Source of the DNA: Tenrec ecaudatus
Lineage: Eukaryota > Chordata > Mammalia > Afrosoricida > Tenrecidae
Direction of reading: 5' to 3'
DNA length: 64,000 bases
Assembly: GCF_050624435.1 (NCBI RefSeq)
Contig: NC_134534.1
Location: forward strand, 66,797,501 to 66,861,500
A program made the translations under genes and the position numbers. Positions within the stretch are counted from its first letter, which is position 1, and every line of letters starts with the position of its first letter. Under the pieces are notes generated by a model. It saw only the letters and a program-made list of their open reading frames with translations, ran no database searches and was not told the origin of the DNA. Positions 11,795 to 22,569 of the stretch are shown here, piece by piece.

Positions 11795-12465
11795 TCTCCC
11801 CCAAAGATATGTCAAACATTAGAGGCTGTTTCCCAGCACATGGTGGGGTGGGGAGGGGGCGGTCAGATGCTTAGAGATATTCTCCATGAAGGCATTCAGA
11901 CTGCTGTCTGGTCCACTGTAGGTGGAGTTCACACCCTACTGATAATGGTTTCCATGGAGAGCTAGAGGACAGGCCAAACCAGCTCAGTGACATCCAAAGT
12001 TAGGCTGCCATCCTGAACCTTGGATCCGCCCATCTTGTCACATGTACATCCCCAATCCCTACCCTTCCTATTGAGTGTATATCCCTAGATCATACCCCTC
12101 TCATTATTTACTGCATTACCTATAGTAAAACCCCTTCCTGTGACATATGTCTTTACCTGTAATTAGGGGTCTTGCATGTCCCCCCAAGATATATAAGCCT
12201 TGGTTAGCAATAAAGAGCTATCCCCTGTGCTCTCTTCCCTGGTTCCGAGTCCATCTCCCCCTGGCTCTCTCTGTCATCTCTCCCTGAAGGCCTCAGTCCC
12301 CTGTCCCCTCTCCCCTTGTCTTGCTTCCCCCCACCCCCCTCTCCTCTGCTTTCTCTTGATTTCTCTCTCCTGTCCTATACCACCAAGCAGGCCTGAGGTG
12401 AGCATGTTACTATGAAATGTGTCTGACTCCTTTATTTCAATCTGTCTTACATCCATGTTATTTTC
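11795..12465 (+). mobile_element. Putative solo LTR (endogenous retrovirus type)
   Basis: It has an LTR-like layout: a U3-like block, TATATAA at 12190-12196, AATAAA at 12209-12214, then a CT-rich U5-like stretch ending near cttacatcca. No gag, pol or env sequence and no clear primer-binding site follows, so it would be a solo LTR. Edges and class are uncertain because I could not fix a target duplication. Confidence 0.5.
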
Positions 12466-12785
12466 GATGACTGGCCTTCCCCCACAGATAAAGGCTAGTG
12501 TTTACTAAAAGGGTCTGATACTTCACATGCAGGAATAGTTGGAATCAGTCTAAGGCCTCTCAACCCGAGATTACCTTCCCCTCAACTGAAAATATTAATG
12601 CTTCCTCACTGAGTCTTCAGATTATCAGTGGAATATTTGTATGTAAGGTGAAATAGGTACTGTTAGGGTCCCACCCATATGACTCATACTCTACTATTCA
12701 GTTTCTTTAGATGAATTCTAATGACCATGCTGGATAGAGGACTTTTGCCAGAACTGTGGAAGGACAAATTCCTTGGAATTAATAC
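12466..12785. other. Unassigned intergenic DNA
   Basis: Nothing recognised between the putative LTR and the next SINE. Confidence 0.4.
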
Positions 12786-12995
12786 TTGCTAGACTTAGTG
12801 GCACAATGGCTTATAAATTGGGCTACCAACCACAGAGTCAGCACAGGTTCAAACCTACCAGCCACTACAGGGAAGATAAGTGGGGTTCTCCGCTGGCATA
12901 AAGATCAAAACCATGGAAACCTACAGGAGTCATTCTCCTGTGTTCTGTAGGCTTGTGACGAGTCTGAATCAACTTCCTGGTGGTGAATTTTCTTA
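12786..12995 (+). repeat. AfroSINE
   Basis: Sense order: tagtggcacaatggcttata, gggctaccaaccacagagtc, gcacaggttcaaacctacca (box B) and tgtgacgagtctgaatcaac near the tail. Confidence 0.8.
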
Positions 12996-13489
12996 CTTGT
13001 ATTTAGTTTGGGAGCCTGCCTTCAATCAATAATGATGAGAATTGGTGTATAAACATGCACATGCATCTTCAGTGGAGTTAGTCCACGAAATAGGTTTCTT
13101 TCTTAAGAGTTTCCAGCGGAAATAATCTGACAGTTCTCTACAGTGGTGGCTGCCTTCATAACTTGCCCTTTATTGACTCTTACCCTTCACTGGGTTACTT
13201 TTTTCAAGGTTTCAATAATGATTTCAACTTTAGAAGAAATTGTGGATGATCTATTTCTTCAGAGTGCATTCACCACACAAACCTAGCTTTCCTCACAGGC
13301 CTGAATTGTTTAAGAAACATTGCATTGGAAAGTGCCCGGCCTGGTGCTTGAAAGGAGGATGTGCGGCCTTATAAACACAGCAAAGAAAAGCACACCACTA
13401 CATTCCTGCTCCCTGAATGTAGGCGCTCTCCTGAGGTCACAGTTGCCTGTCAGACCAGTGAATGCGGAGAAGGCAGCTGGAATCCACTA
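12996..13489. other. Unassigned intergenic DNA
   Basis: About 0.5 kb with no named repeat or gene. Confidence 0.4.
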
Positions 13490-13605
13490 GCCCCTTTGTG
13501 AGAGAAAGATGGGGCTTTCTGTTAGTTACGGGCAGGGCAGGTCGACCCTGTCCTATAGGGTCACTATGAGTCAGCATGGACTCTGTGACAGTGTATTCAG
13601 GGTTT
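13490..13605 (+). repeat. AfroSINE, 3' half
   Basis: Contains gagaaagatggggctttctg, accctgtcctatagggtcac and tatgagtcagcatggactc. The tRNA-like head is missing. Confidence 0.75.
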
Positions 13606-14544
13606 TTTGTTTTGCTTTGTTTTTAAGTTTATAGTGTACCAGTCACCTCTAGTATGAAGAGAAATCTAGATATGGAAAGCTCCCTTGTTCTCATACTTTT
13701 TTACCAAAGCGGTCCATTTTCCACCACATTCCCCTAGTCAATATCCCTTTAATAAAATCGGATATAAATGAAAAACAGTACATACTTGCATAATTGCATT
13801 AGCATACTTCTGTGTTTTTTAGTTCGCATACATAATGAGAAAAGCGGTCCTCATTTCCCCGACAGATAAAACAAAAATAAGCAAGGACCTGCTAAATAGA
13901 AGGAAGCATATTTGCAGACTCATTCATAAACTCAGAAAATTGAAGGTGATAATTAAAGGACCCAATATGGTTGATTGTATTGGAGGTAGCTAAGAAACAA
14001 GACTTCTGTGTGTCCCCCGGATGTGTTTCCCAGGGCAATTTTGAGCTCAGTTACAGGCAACATGAACAATTTCCACATATGTCCTGACACAGAAGGACAA
14101 AATGACTAAGAAATAGCAAAACTGAGTATCTGGGGGCACAGCTCTTATTTTCTTCCCAGATATCCCTGATCCGAAAGCATCCTTTCTATCCCTACCCCCA
14201 CTCCACCAGCCAAACAGCCCCAAGGGAAGAGTCCACCTTGCGAGTAAAAGAGATGAGAGCAACTGTCTTTGGTGAAATGATCCCACCACCTTTCTCTCCT
14301 ATCCATAAACTGTATATTTAGTCTTTCCTTTCTTTGGGATCTGCAGCATTACATTCAGTGATTATTTACACAAAATAAATTGATTGGTCAAAAGTCGTAG
14401 TTCATAAAATAGTTTCCATTCTTCAAGGTAAAGAGGCCCATGTTAATATTTCCCTTTGGAGATAGGAGCATTGTTTCTGCCTAGTCACTTTGGATAATAC
14501 AGATGTTCAACAAGGTCAGTAACAAAAACCAACTAAACATAAAC
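13606..14544. other. Unassigned intergenic DNA
   Basis: About 0.9 kb without recognisable repeats or coding signal. Confidence 0.45.
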
Positions 14545-14715
14545 CTGCTGCCATAAAATCAGCTGTGATGCACCAGGACCCTGTAGGACAGAGCAGAACT
14601 TCCTAGGACTTCCTAGGTTGGAATTGGTACAGAAGCAGATTGAAACATCTTTCTCTCAGAGTGTCTAGTTGGCTCAAACCTGTGGACCTTACAGGTAGCG
14701 TTCAAATGTATAACC
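14545..14715 (-). repeat. AfroSINE
   Basis: Antisense landmarks: ccctgtaggacagagcagaa, ttcctaggttggaattggta and ggctcaaacctgtggacctt (reversed box B). A short direct repeat, acttcctagg, is visible inside. Confidence 0.75.
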
Positions 14716-14759
14716 AATGTAACACAAGTGCAATTCAAACTTTGTGTAAGATAGTCAGA

Positions 14760-15330
14760 TGCCCCAGAAACTGAATCAGTCGAACTTTTAGCAATCAGGC
14801 TTTGTTAGGGAAAAACCCTGCCTGGGCAAGTCCCCCAGTCTGCAGCTTCCTGGCTGAGGGAGTCCAGCCCCTGGCTATAGGAGTGACTTTTTTATTGTAG
14901 GGAGATATGTGGCTGGGCTGGCCTTGCGCCCATATCTTGTAAGGTGGTCAGGGATTAGAAGGCACAGGCACGTCAGGTTTCCGACCAGGCAGTGGCATCT
15001 GCCAGGGATTGGGGATTGGTGGAGCCGGCGCGCCTGAGTCCCTGGCCAGACAAAGGTGCCCGCCCAGGATTAGTGGGCACTGGCACATCCAAGTCCCTAG
15101 CCAGGTAGGGGAGGCTGTTGGTGATTGGTGGACTCAGCAGTCCTCGCCCCCAGCCAGGTGAGGAAGGCTGCTGGTGATTGGTGGATGCAGGCAAGCAAGG
15201 GAGCACTTCCCAGTTCCTGGTAGAGAGCACCTGTGGCTGAGTGCAAGGTCCAGAGAGAATTGCATCAGCCAACTCTGCTCAGCTCCCCATGGGGTGGGGG
15301 TTTATTGATTTGGCCAGAAACTTTGGAAGT
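14760..15330 (-). mobile_element. Putative LTR with CCAAT-rich tandem array
   Basis: On the minus strand the segment runs from a region with AATAAA and a tandem array through a second polyadenylation-type signal (caataaaaaagtcactccta) to an end reading tttctggggca. The layout of enhancer-like repeats, a poly(A) signal and a CA terminus resembles a retroviral LTR in reverse orientation. No viral genes are adjacent. Class is unknown. Confidence 0.4.
14955..15230. repeat. Degenerate ~54-bp tandem repeat, about five units
   Basis: Units begin gattag or gattggtgg at roughly 53-57-bp spacing and share cccnngccaggtnngg. The reverse complement of gattggtgg contains CCAAT in several units. A 99-residue minus-strand frame spans the array but reflects the repeat, not a gene. 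Confidence 0.65.
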
Positions 15331-16453
15331 AGCTAAACTTAGGTGTGCTTAAATATATACATACATGTGTGCTTGCGTACATAAAATCTTATATATATAT
15401 AACATTATATAAAATGTTATTGGAGGATGGATCTTCAAATTACAATAGTTAATAAGCTGCTGTACTTTCCCCTTTTTCGGATCATGTGTTTGAAGAACCC
15501 TTTAGACACATACCAAAGCTCATAAAGATTCATCCACTTGATGAATCAGAAGTGGCTTCTAGTAAGCTTTGATCCATTTTATAAAAGACTACACCACACT
15601 AACAACATGAATTCATCCTCAGAATTCTCAACAGGCCTAAAAATTACCTTCCTGGTAAGAACTTTACAGAGCTAATAGGCATATACATTGAGTAATATAT
15701 GAAAAAGCTTCAAAAATCATTTTATGGATATGAAAATTATTGTATTTGAAGTGTAAAGAGTTCTAAAGATTCAGGTGGTTTTACAGGGAAAAGCAAAATT
15801 ATTTTAATTTGAGAAGACACTCCCAGTCAATTTCAGTAACTGAAACCTCAACTCTTATTTGGCTCCTGAAAAGTTTTCTACAAAATATACCACATAAAGG
15901 AGAAATCGGTTTCTCAGCTCTTGTCAAATCTGACAAAGAACCATTACAGTTAATCCAAATAAAAAACAAAAAACAAAAAACACACTTGGCAGATTTCAAA
16001 GACCTTCATTTGAAGTGCACCTGTCTTGTTCTGTTTTCATCATACTTAGCAAAAGGTATTTTTTTTTTTACCTTTTAAAGGATTCGGATAGACCAACTTT
16101 ATCCCCAACTGCACTTGGAAATAAGAACTCAGCTCTTAAAGTTGGACATATTTTGGTCTACTTCCTGCTCATTCTGGATAGGAGTGAGTAAGGACACAGA
16201 TGGTAGAAACTTCAAAAGAAAAGTTTTCCTTGGTAAGTTTGGGAGTTTGACCTGAAAATGAACTTAATAGATGTGCAATTAGTGTTCTTAAATTAATAGT
16301 GCTCTTTTATTGAAAATGTCCTAGAAATATTCATCAAGAAGGTATCTCAATCAATAAAATGTTTTCCTCTGAACCTCTTCTCCAACCCTATTGACTCTAA
16401 CTTCAACTAAAGCTAAGTCTAACTCTGAATGACTCTAACTTTCTCTCATCTAT
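15331..16453. other. Unassigned AT-rich intergenic DNA
   Basis: About 1.1 kb with no gene. A short TA-rich run lies near 15390-15415. Frames of 66-89 residues near 15.8-16.1 kb show no motif. Confidence 0.5.
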
Positions 16454-16465
16454 AGAGTCTTTGTT

Positions 16466-17132
16466 TTTTTTTCTCCTTTTTAAAACATTTTATTAGGGAC
16501 TCATACAACTCTTAGCACAATCCTTACATATACATACATCAATTGTATAAAGCACATCTGTACATTCTTTGCCCTAATCATTTTCTTTCTTTTTTTAAAA
16601 ACATTTTATTAGGGGCTCACACAACTCTTATCACAATCCATACATATACATACATCAATTGTATAAAGCACATCCGTACATTCCCTGCCCCAATCATTCT
16701 CATAGCATTTGCTCTCCACTTAAGCCCTTTGCATCAGGTCCTCTTTTTTTCCCCCTCCCTCCCCGCTCTCCCCTCCCTCATGAGCCCTTGATAATTTAGA
16801 AATTAATATTTTGTCATATTTTGCCCTATCCGGCCTGTCCCTTCACCCCCTTTTCTGTTGTCTGTCCCCCAGGGAGGAGGTCACTTGCAGATTCTTGTAA
16901 TTGGTTCCCCCTTTCCAACCCACTCACCCTCCACTCTCTCATCATTGCCTCTCACACCCCTGGTCCTGAAGGTATCATCCACCCTGGATTCCCTGTGCCT
17001 CCAGCTCCCATATGCACCAGTGTACAACCTCTGCTCTACCCAGTCCTGCAAGGTAGAATTCGGATCATGGTAGTTGGGGGGAGAGGAAGCATCCAGGATC
17101 TGGGGGAAAGCTGTATTCTTCATCGGTGCTAC
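16466..17132 (-). mobile_element. Family X retroposon, 5'-truncated, with dimeric 3' end
   Basis: On the + strand the poly-T side comes first, then two successive reversed 3' units (gggactcatacaactcttag; ggggctcacacaactcttat), then the body up to catcggtgct. A perfect 12-bp duplication, agagtctttgtt, flanks it at 16454-16465 and 17133-17144. This is the cleanest insertion of the family and shows that body plus two 3' units lie within one target-site pair. Confidence 0.9.
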
Positions 17133-17144
17133 AGAGTCTTTGTT

Positions 17145-17589
17145 CTTTATACTCTTCTTCTGCACATTATTCCAAATGTCCCTCAAACAACCCAAACTAA
17201 ACCTACTACCATCATATTGACTCAGACACCTGGCAGCACTATAGAGGGTTTCTGAGGTTATAAATCTTTACCGAGTCATATAGTCTCATCTGTTTCCCAT
17301 GTAGAGGCTGTGGGCTGGAACTTGCTAACTTTGGGCTAGCTGTCCTAGCAGCCCAATACCTAACCCACAGCACCAGTAGGGCCCCTGAGTATTTCAATGG
17401 TGTATTTATGTAGAAGAATTCATTAGCTTCTTTAGCACTCATCTCACAGGATATCCCAAAATATGGGAATAGGAATGGTATTATAGTAACTAAATAAGAT
17501 ACATCGGTCAAGATCTTAGAAATATAATTCAGGGGGAAAAAGACAAGTCAAGTTAGTAACTTCATTTTTGGATTTAAAAAAACCCACAT
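17145..17589. other. Unassigned intergenic DNA
   Basis: No supportable feature. Confidence 0.4.
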
Positions 17590-17810
17590 ATAACCAAACA
17601 ATATAGTTGTCACCGATTTAATTTTGACTCATGGCAACCCCATGTGTTTCAGTGTAGAATGTGCTTCAGAGGATTATCGATGGCTGTGCTCTTTCCAAAG
17701 AAAATCATCAGGTCTTTCTTCCAAGGTACCGCTGGGTGGATTCAAACCACCAATCTTTCCATTAGTAACTTAGTGCTTAGTCCTCTGTGCTGCTTAGGGA
17801 CACCTCAGTT
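17590..17810 (-). repeat. AfroSINE, older elephant-like subtype
   Basis: Antisense landmarks gactcatggcaaccccatgt, ggtctttcttccaaggtacc, ggtggattcaaaccaccaat and tcctctgtgctgcttaggga resemble the AfroSINE subtype familiar from elephant more than the other copies here. Subtype naming is from memory. Confidence 0.75.
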
Positions 17811-19929
17811 TTGGATGGTGTTCCATTACATATGAGATTGTTCACCCGTACAAGCTCTCTCTCACTAATTCCTCCGGGTAGTTCCATGGGATGCTACCAG
17901 GTATCCTAGGCTCCATCGTCTTCCCAATCCTCTCAGAAATCTCTGAATGTGGAGCAGCAATGTTTGTTGAAAGATTGAATGAAAATTTTTACTTAAGGAA
18001 ATATTCATAAAATGGTCACACAATTTAATAATGAATATTCCAACTAAAAGTATCGAAACTATGCTTCAAGTAGGGTCTCACACTAGGTTTTTCTAGAGAA
18101 GGAAAGTAGGGAAGTCAATATGAGTCAGAATCGACTTGGTGACAGTAGGTTTGGTTTGGGGGGTGTGTCACAGGGGAAAAGTTGTGAAAATACTGCAAGT
18201 CGCTTCAGCATGTAGGAGTCTATCTTATAGATCAAGAGTTCTGGAGGTGGGCAAATGCTGGTTTTGGTCTAGTCGCTAAGCAGTGTCAGGGTCAGTGACT
18301 GATGATCCGTTGGTCTTTCTTGTTTACGAAATAATAGCCTCAGCTTATAGAGGCATGTCCACATTTTAGGAAGGACAAGAGAGAAACAAGAAGGGCAAAA
18401 TAGGCCCACCTCTCCCTTTCTTAGAAAAGCAAAAGATTTCTCCAGACCCATCTCATGTCCAATGCGCCATCCCTCCTCATCTCACTCTCTGAGATAACCT
18501 TCTGCTTGTATCTCAAGACTCCCCTAAACCTCACAGGTGACTTTGAAATTAAGCATTCAACTCTGCTGGCTGCTATAGCAAAAGTAGGCAATTGCGTTAG
18601 CCAACTCCTGGTCTGCCATCTGTCCACTATGACAACCTGGGTGGCATCACCCTCGACCTTTTCTGTCTTCACCAAGGGTGGGTTTTTATTTTTCCCACTA
18701 GGTAAGAGAGACCTTGGAGTTAAACACTGTTCAGTTTCCCAGTTTCTGAAATATTGCTTTACCCACTCTATTCAACGTCTTGTCCTCAGGATTTGATTTT
18801 ATATCTTTCCATCATCACATCGATCTTCTGGCAAGCTGAGAGTTCTAGCCAGCTAAACTATATTCTGTGTTGTCTAAATCAGAGGCACCCATGCTGTTAA
18901 AGCTTCTCTGTAGGAACATAAATTGCATTATTTGTTTTCATGGTAGCCAACCTTGCCCCCTACTCTTCTCCTTGTCTTTCTGCCCTCGCTTTGCCAGAGC
19001 GCATGTGCCCACTAGCAGCACCAGGAACATTGAAGGTGGAAGACTTGTAAATTTCTTCTCATGTGGTCTGTCAATATACAGAAGGCCATCTGTTTGTGGA
19101 AGACAGAGAGAGAGAGAGAGAGAGAACAAGCTAGCGTGCTTCTGCCATGGGTTGAAGAATTTACTATTAATGTATGTATAATTCTTCAGTGGACATCATT
19201 AGCTGATTTCTGTGCATTTCTGTTATTTTATCAGCTTCATAGGACTCAGGCCCAGGCTCCAGCTGTTCTGAATGTCTCCTGAGCAGATTTACGGATCACT
19301 CCCTTTAATAATTATTTATATTAAAAAGTTCAACTTATCACCCATTTGGGATTTTTAAAAATGTAATTTAAAATTTAAAATAGCCACAAAAACACCAGAA
19401 GTTTTGCAGCCATTGCAACGGGGGACATTACCCTAAGGAAATAGGAGTTTGATCGATTTTGAAAGCAACACGTAGGCTTTTGAGGGGGCTGAGGACAAGG
19501 TTACATCACAATGTTAATCCCAAAGTGACTAAGGGTAGGATGCTTTCTCAGGAATGTTGTAATTTTATGCAAATAATGCATACTTTATGTCATGTTTCTA
19601 AGTTACTTGACCTTTCCCTCTGAGTGAACATCCGTCCAATGTGCATTATGCACATTGTTATGTGACTGTATTCTTTACGTGGGCAAGCTACACACAAAAA
19701 CATGGTGATGATGTCCAAGGTAACTTTAACAAGCTCGTGGAAAAATAATAATTTTATTCTGGCTTTCCACCAAGTTCTTTAAGTCTCCTCATGTTTTCTG
19801 GCTACCCGTCAGAGCAAGAATGTGGACAGGGCAGCTTTTCTTCATGTGAACAGCAGATAGGCGATCTAATATGATGGTGGAACAGTCAAAACAGAAGGAA
19901 TCCAGTGGTGTGTGCTGCGTTGTTCACAT
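17811..19929. other. Mostly unassigned intergenic DNA
   Basis: No gene. A short AfroSINE tail (gagtcagaatcgacttggtg) is visible at about 18108-18165. A (GA)n microsatellite lies at 19104-19125. The frames of 104 and 113 residues here have no recognisable domain and overlap opposing frames of similar size. Confidence 0.5.
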
Positions 19930-20215
19930 GTGACCATGGGTGTAGCTGAGTCTGTTCCAAATCAGAGCAATCCTGTGCATCACAGAATGAGACACGCATC
20001 AGGCCCAGTGCTGTCCTCACAATTGGTGTTATGTGCACCCGTGGTGTGGCTGTGACCCCATGTCAATCCATCGCACCAGAGGGCTTCCTTTTCCCTTTTT
20101 CTTTTCTTTCTGTCTTTTTTTTAATTTGATTTGTTTTGTGTTTTGCCAAATATGAGGTCTATTTTTACCAAACATGAGGTCCTTTTCCAGAGGCTGGTCT
20201 CTCCCGATACAATAT
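19930..20215 (-). mobile_element. RTE/BovB-type LINE 3' fragment, antisense
   Basis: Phrases tgtgcatcacagaatgagac, agtgctgtcctcacaattgg, catgtcaatccatcgcacca and gaggctggtctctcccgata follow the reversed 3' end of the afrotherian RTE ORF. A CT-rich stretch interrupts it near 20090-20130. Confidence 0.7.
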
Positions 20216-21654
20216 TTTTCACATGCATGAGTACTTTATTGGTGTTGGACCCAGCAGTAAACTCGTGATAATAGCTTTATTTTTACACTTCATTGTCTGC
20301 CAATATACTTTGCCGAATTAGACTTTGTTGTGCTGGGTGACATTCGTGTCAGACCAATACCTACGCTTGAAAGAAGGGTCAAGAGTAGCCATGAGTGACG
20401 GGCAGAACTTCTAGGGCGGCAGCTCTGCGTGTGGAATGCACAGTTCCTGGCTCTTTCTCCTGGGTGATGCTTTTGAGGGTTCTTAGAGGTCCCATTAGTG
20501 CAATAGGCTCCCTGCAGTTTCCTTTCACTTTAGGAAAAGCTGGTTGTATCAAAACCAGGTCCATGGTGATGGAAATAGCCTGGGTCTGGGATTCCCTTCC
20601 TCACCCGCGGACCTAGATTGTGTTACTTGGGTGCTATGCGAAAGGGCAGCATTTCCTGGCATGTTTCCAATCCCAGGTGTCAACACATGCAGGCATTCTC
20701 CTGCATGCCCTCCTACAGTATGAAGAGTATTTCTAGAGGGATGAGAATGTTAATATTTAATGATACATTGAATATGGGCCTTATCTGAGCCTTGTCATCC
20801 AAAGCACAGGGACTGGGACAGAAGAGCGGGAGGATGGAGAGGAGAGGATGAGGAGGAGATGCTGACTGCAAGTGAAAGGAGAAAACGTGTCCACCAAGTT
20901 CTCTGGGATAGTCTTTAAAAAAAAAATCAAGAACCATTTTATTGTGAGTCAATACTGATACCATATCATTTCATCATTCAATCCCATCAAGCAGTGTTAT
21001 ACACTTACTACCACAGTTTCAAAACACTCTTCCTTCTTGAACTCCTTAACATCAGCTCCCTTCTACCCTCCACCTGCCAACACCACCATCTACCCACCAG
21101 AAACTCTTATTCTGTTTCTTGTCCCTATAGGTTCATCAGTCCCGGGTTTCTTAGACTGAACAACAGAAAAACAGAACAAAAATTCAATAAAGTGGCTCCC
21201 AGTGACATAACACATCTGAGATAAGCCCCAATATTAGCGACAACAACAAAAACAAAAATACATACAGAAAACATTGTAAATCAGATCAGGCCTAACACGC
21301 ATCTGAGGGGGATCAACTGGCAAGGTTTTAACTGGATCAGGTTTATCCTTTGATCCCCTGTGGCCATCTCTCCAAGGCATTCTAGTGGTCGCCCCTTTCC
21401 TCCATCCCTCTGTTATGGATGGAGGGAGATCACCCGAGATCCCACAGGTGTATCTTGAGTTCCCACTGTCATGCATAGCTTTCTACCATCAGCTGTCCTT
21501 TAGCTTAATTCCTTATTCATCACCCTCGCCCCCCAGCACTCAATACAGTCTATAGTTACTTCTGTTTTAGTTTATTTAACTATTGCCAGTCTTAAAAACT
21601 AGGATTAAAACTCCAGGGGAGGAGCCTTTATGTACATCCACGGCATCATGTGTT
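20216..21654. other. Unassigned; possible unnamed antisense retroposon
   Basis: From about 20915, a poly-T-side signature (ccattttattgtgagtcaat after an A-run) suggests the reversed 3' end of another retroposon running to about 21480. I cannot align it to another copy in the window. No gene. Confidence 0.35.
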
Positions 21655-21825
21655 ATAAACTAAAACCAAGCTCATTGCTGTTGAGTTGATTCTGACTAAT
21701 AACAAACCTATTGGACACGGTAGAATCGACCCTCTCTGGGAGCAAATCCACACTTTTCTCCTGCAGAGCAGCTGGTGTATTGGAACCATTGACCTCACGG
21801 ATGGTTTAACCACTCCCACACCAGA
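21655..21825 (-). repeat. AfroSINE
   Basis: Antisense landmarks ctgttgagttgattctgact, ttttctcctgcagagcagct, tattggaaccattgacctca and the reversed head gatggtttaaccactccc. Confidence 0.75.
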
Positions 21826-21989
21826 GCTCTTCCAAGTACAGTGTCTGCTGCTATCGAATAGGCATTCCGTAATATTGAACACATGCTAGTTCCTCTTCTT
21901 GTGCAAAGATGGCCTATGAAGCTCCTGCTACAGCAGTCTGTTTGCCAAGTCATTTTTCAATCCATTTTCCATTCGTCCCCATCTCTGAG

Positions 21990-22200
21990 GGCAATGCAGT
22001 GGTTGAGACACAGCGGTGGAAAACTTGGGTTCTCCTAGTCATCTGTCTTAGGCTCACAGGACTTCAAAGGCTTCATCCCTCAAACTGGATAATAGCACTC
22101 CCTATCTTATGGGGACGCTGTGAGACTTAAACGAGTTACTGTATGTGAAGCCCTTAATACCTGACACACTGTAAGCACTAAATAAATATTAGTTGTTGCA
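21990..22200 (+). repeat. MIR SINE
   Basis: Near full-length order: gcagtggttgagacacagcg, ctcaaactggataatagcac, cgctgtgagacttaaacgag and tgtaagcactaaataaatat match the MIR body and 3' tail from memory. Confidence 0.8.
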
Positions 22201-22569
22201 GTCATCTCCCCTTCCACTCACTAGTCCTGCTCCACGCCTCCCATCCACTCGTTTGAAATCAGTGAAAATTTAATTGGAAAATATAATTCAATATGACTTG
22301 GGTAAAGCATTCTCTTTGGGTTAAGGTTTTCACCCTCAGCAGGATTAACCTATAGGCCTAGTGATTTTTTTGGCCTGAGGGCCTGTAGTGAACATTTTAG
22401 GATGTTAGCAACCTCCCTGACCTCCACCAAGCACATGTATAGCATCTCTCCCCACCACCGTGTCACAATCACATCCTCTTCAGGCTTTGGCAAATGTTTT
22501 CAGGGTGATGAGTAAAATGACCCGTGATAAGAATCATCTCCACAGGGAAAGAGGAACCAGGCTTCAACC
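22201..22569. other. Unassigned intergenic DNA
   Basis: Flanks the 5' end of the following retroposon; nothing recognised. Confidence 0.4.

Noticed and set aside
14955..15230. CRISPR-like regular spacing of short repeats
   Set aside because: Units are continuous and diverged, without conserved repeats plus unique spacers, and the genome is mammalian; it is a degenerate minisatellite.
16821..17255. 144-residue + strand frame, with similar frames of 110-121 residues at 24.05, 25.7 and 36.1 kb
   Set aside because: All are antisense readings of the same retroposon body. The similarity reflects repeat homology; the frames break differently in each copy and run into unrelated flanks.
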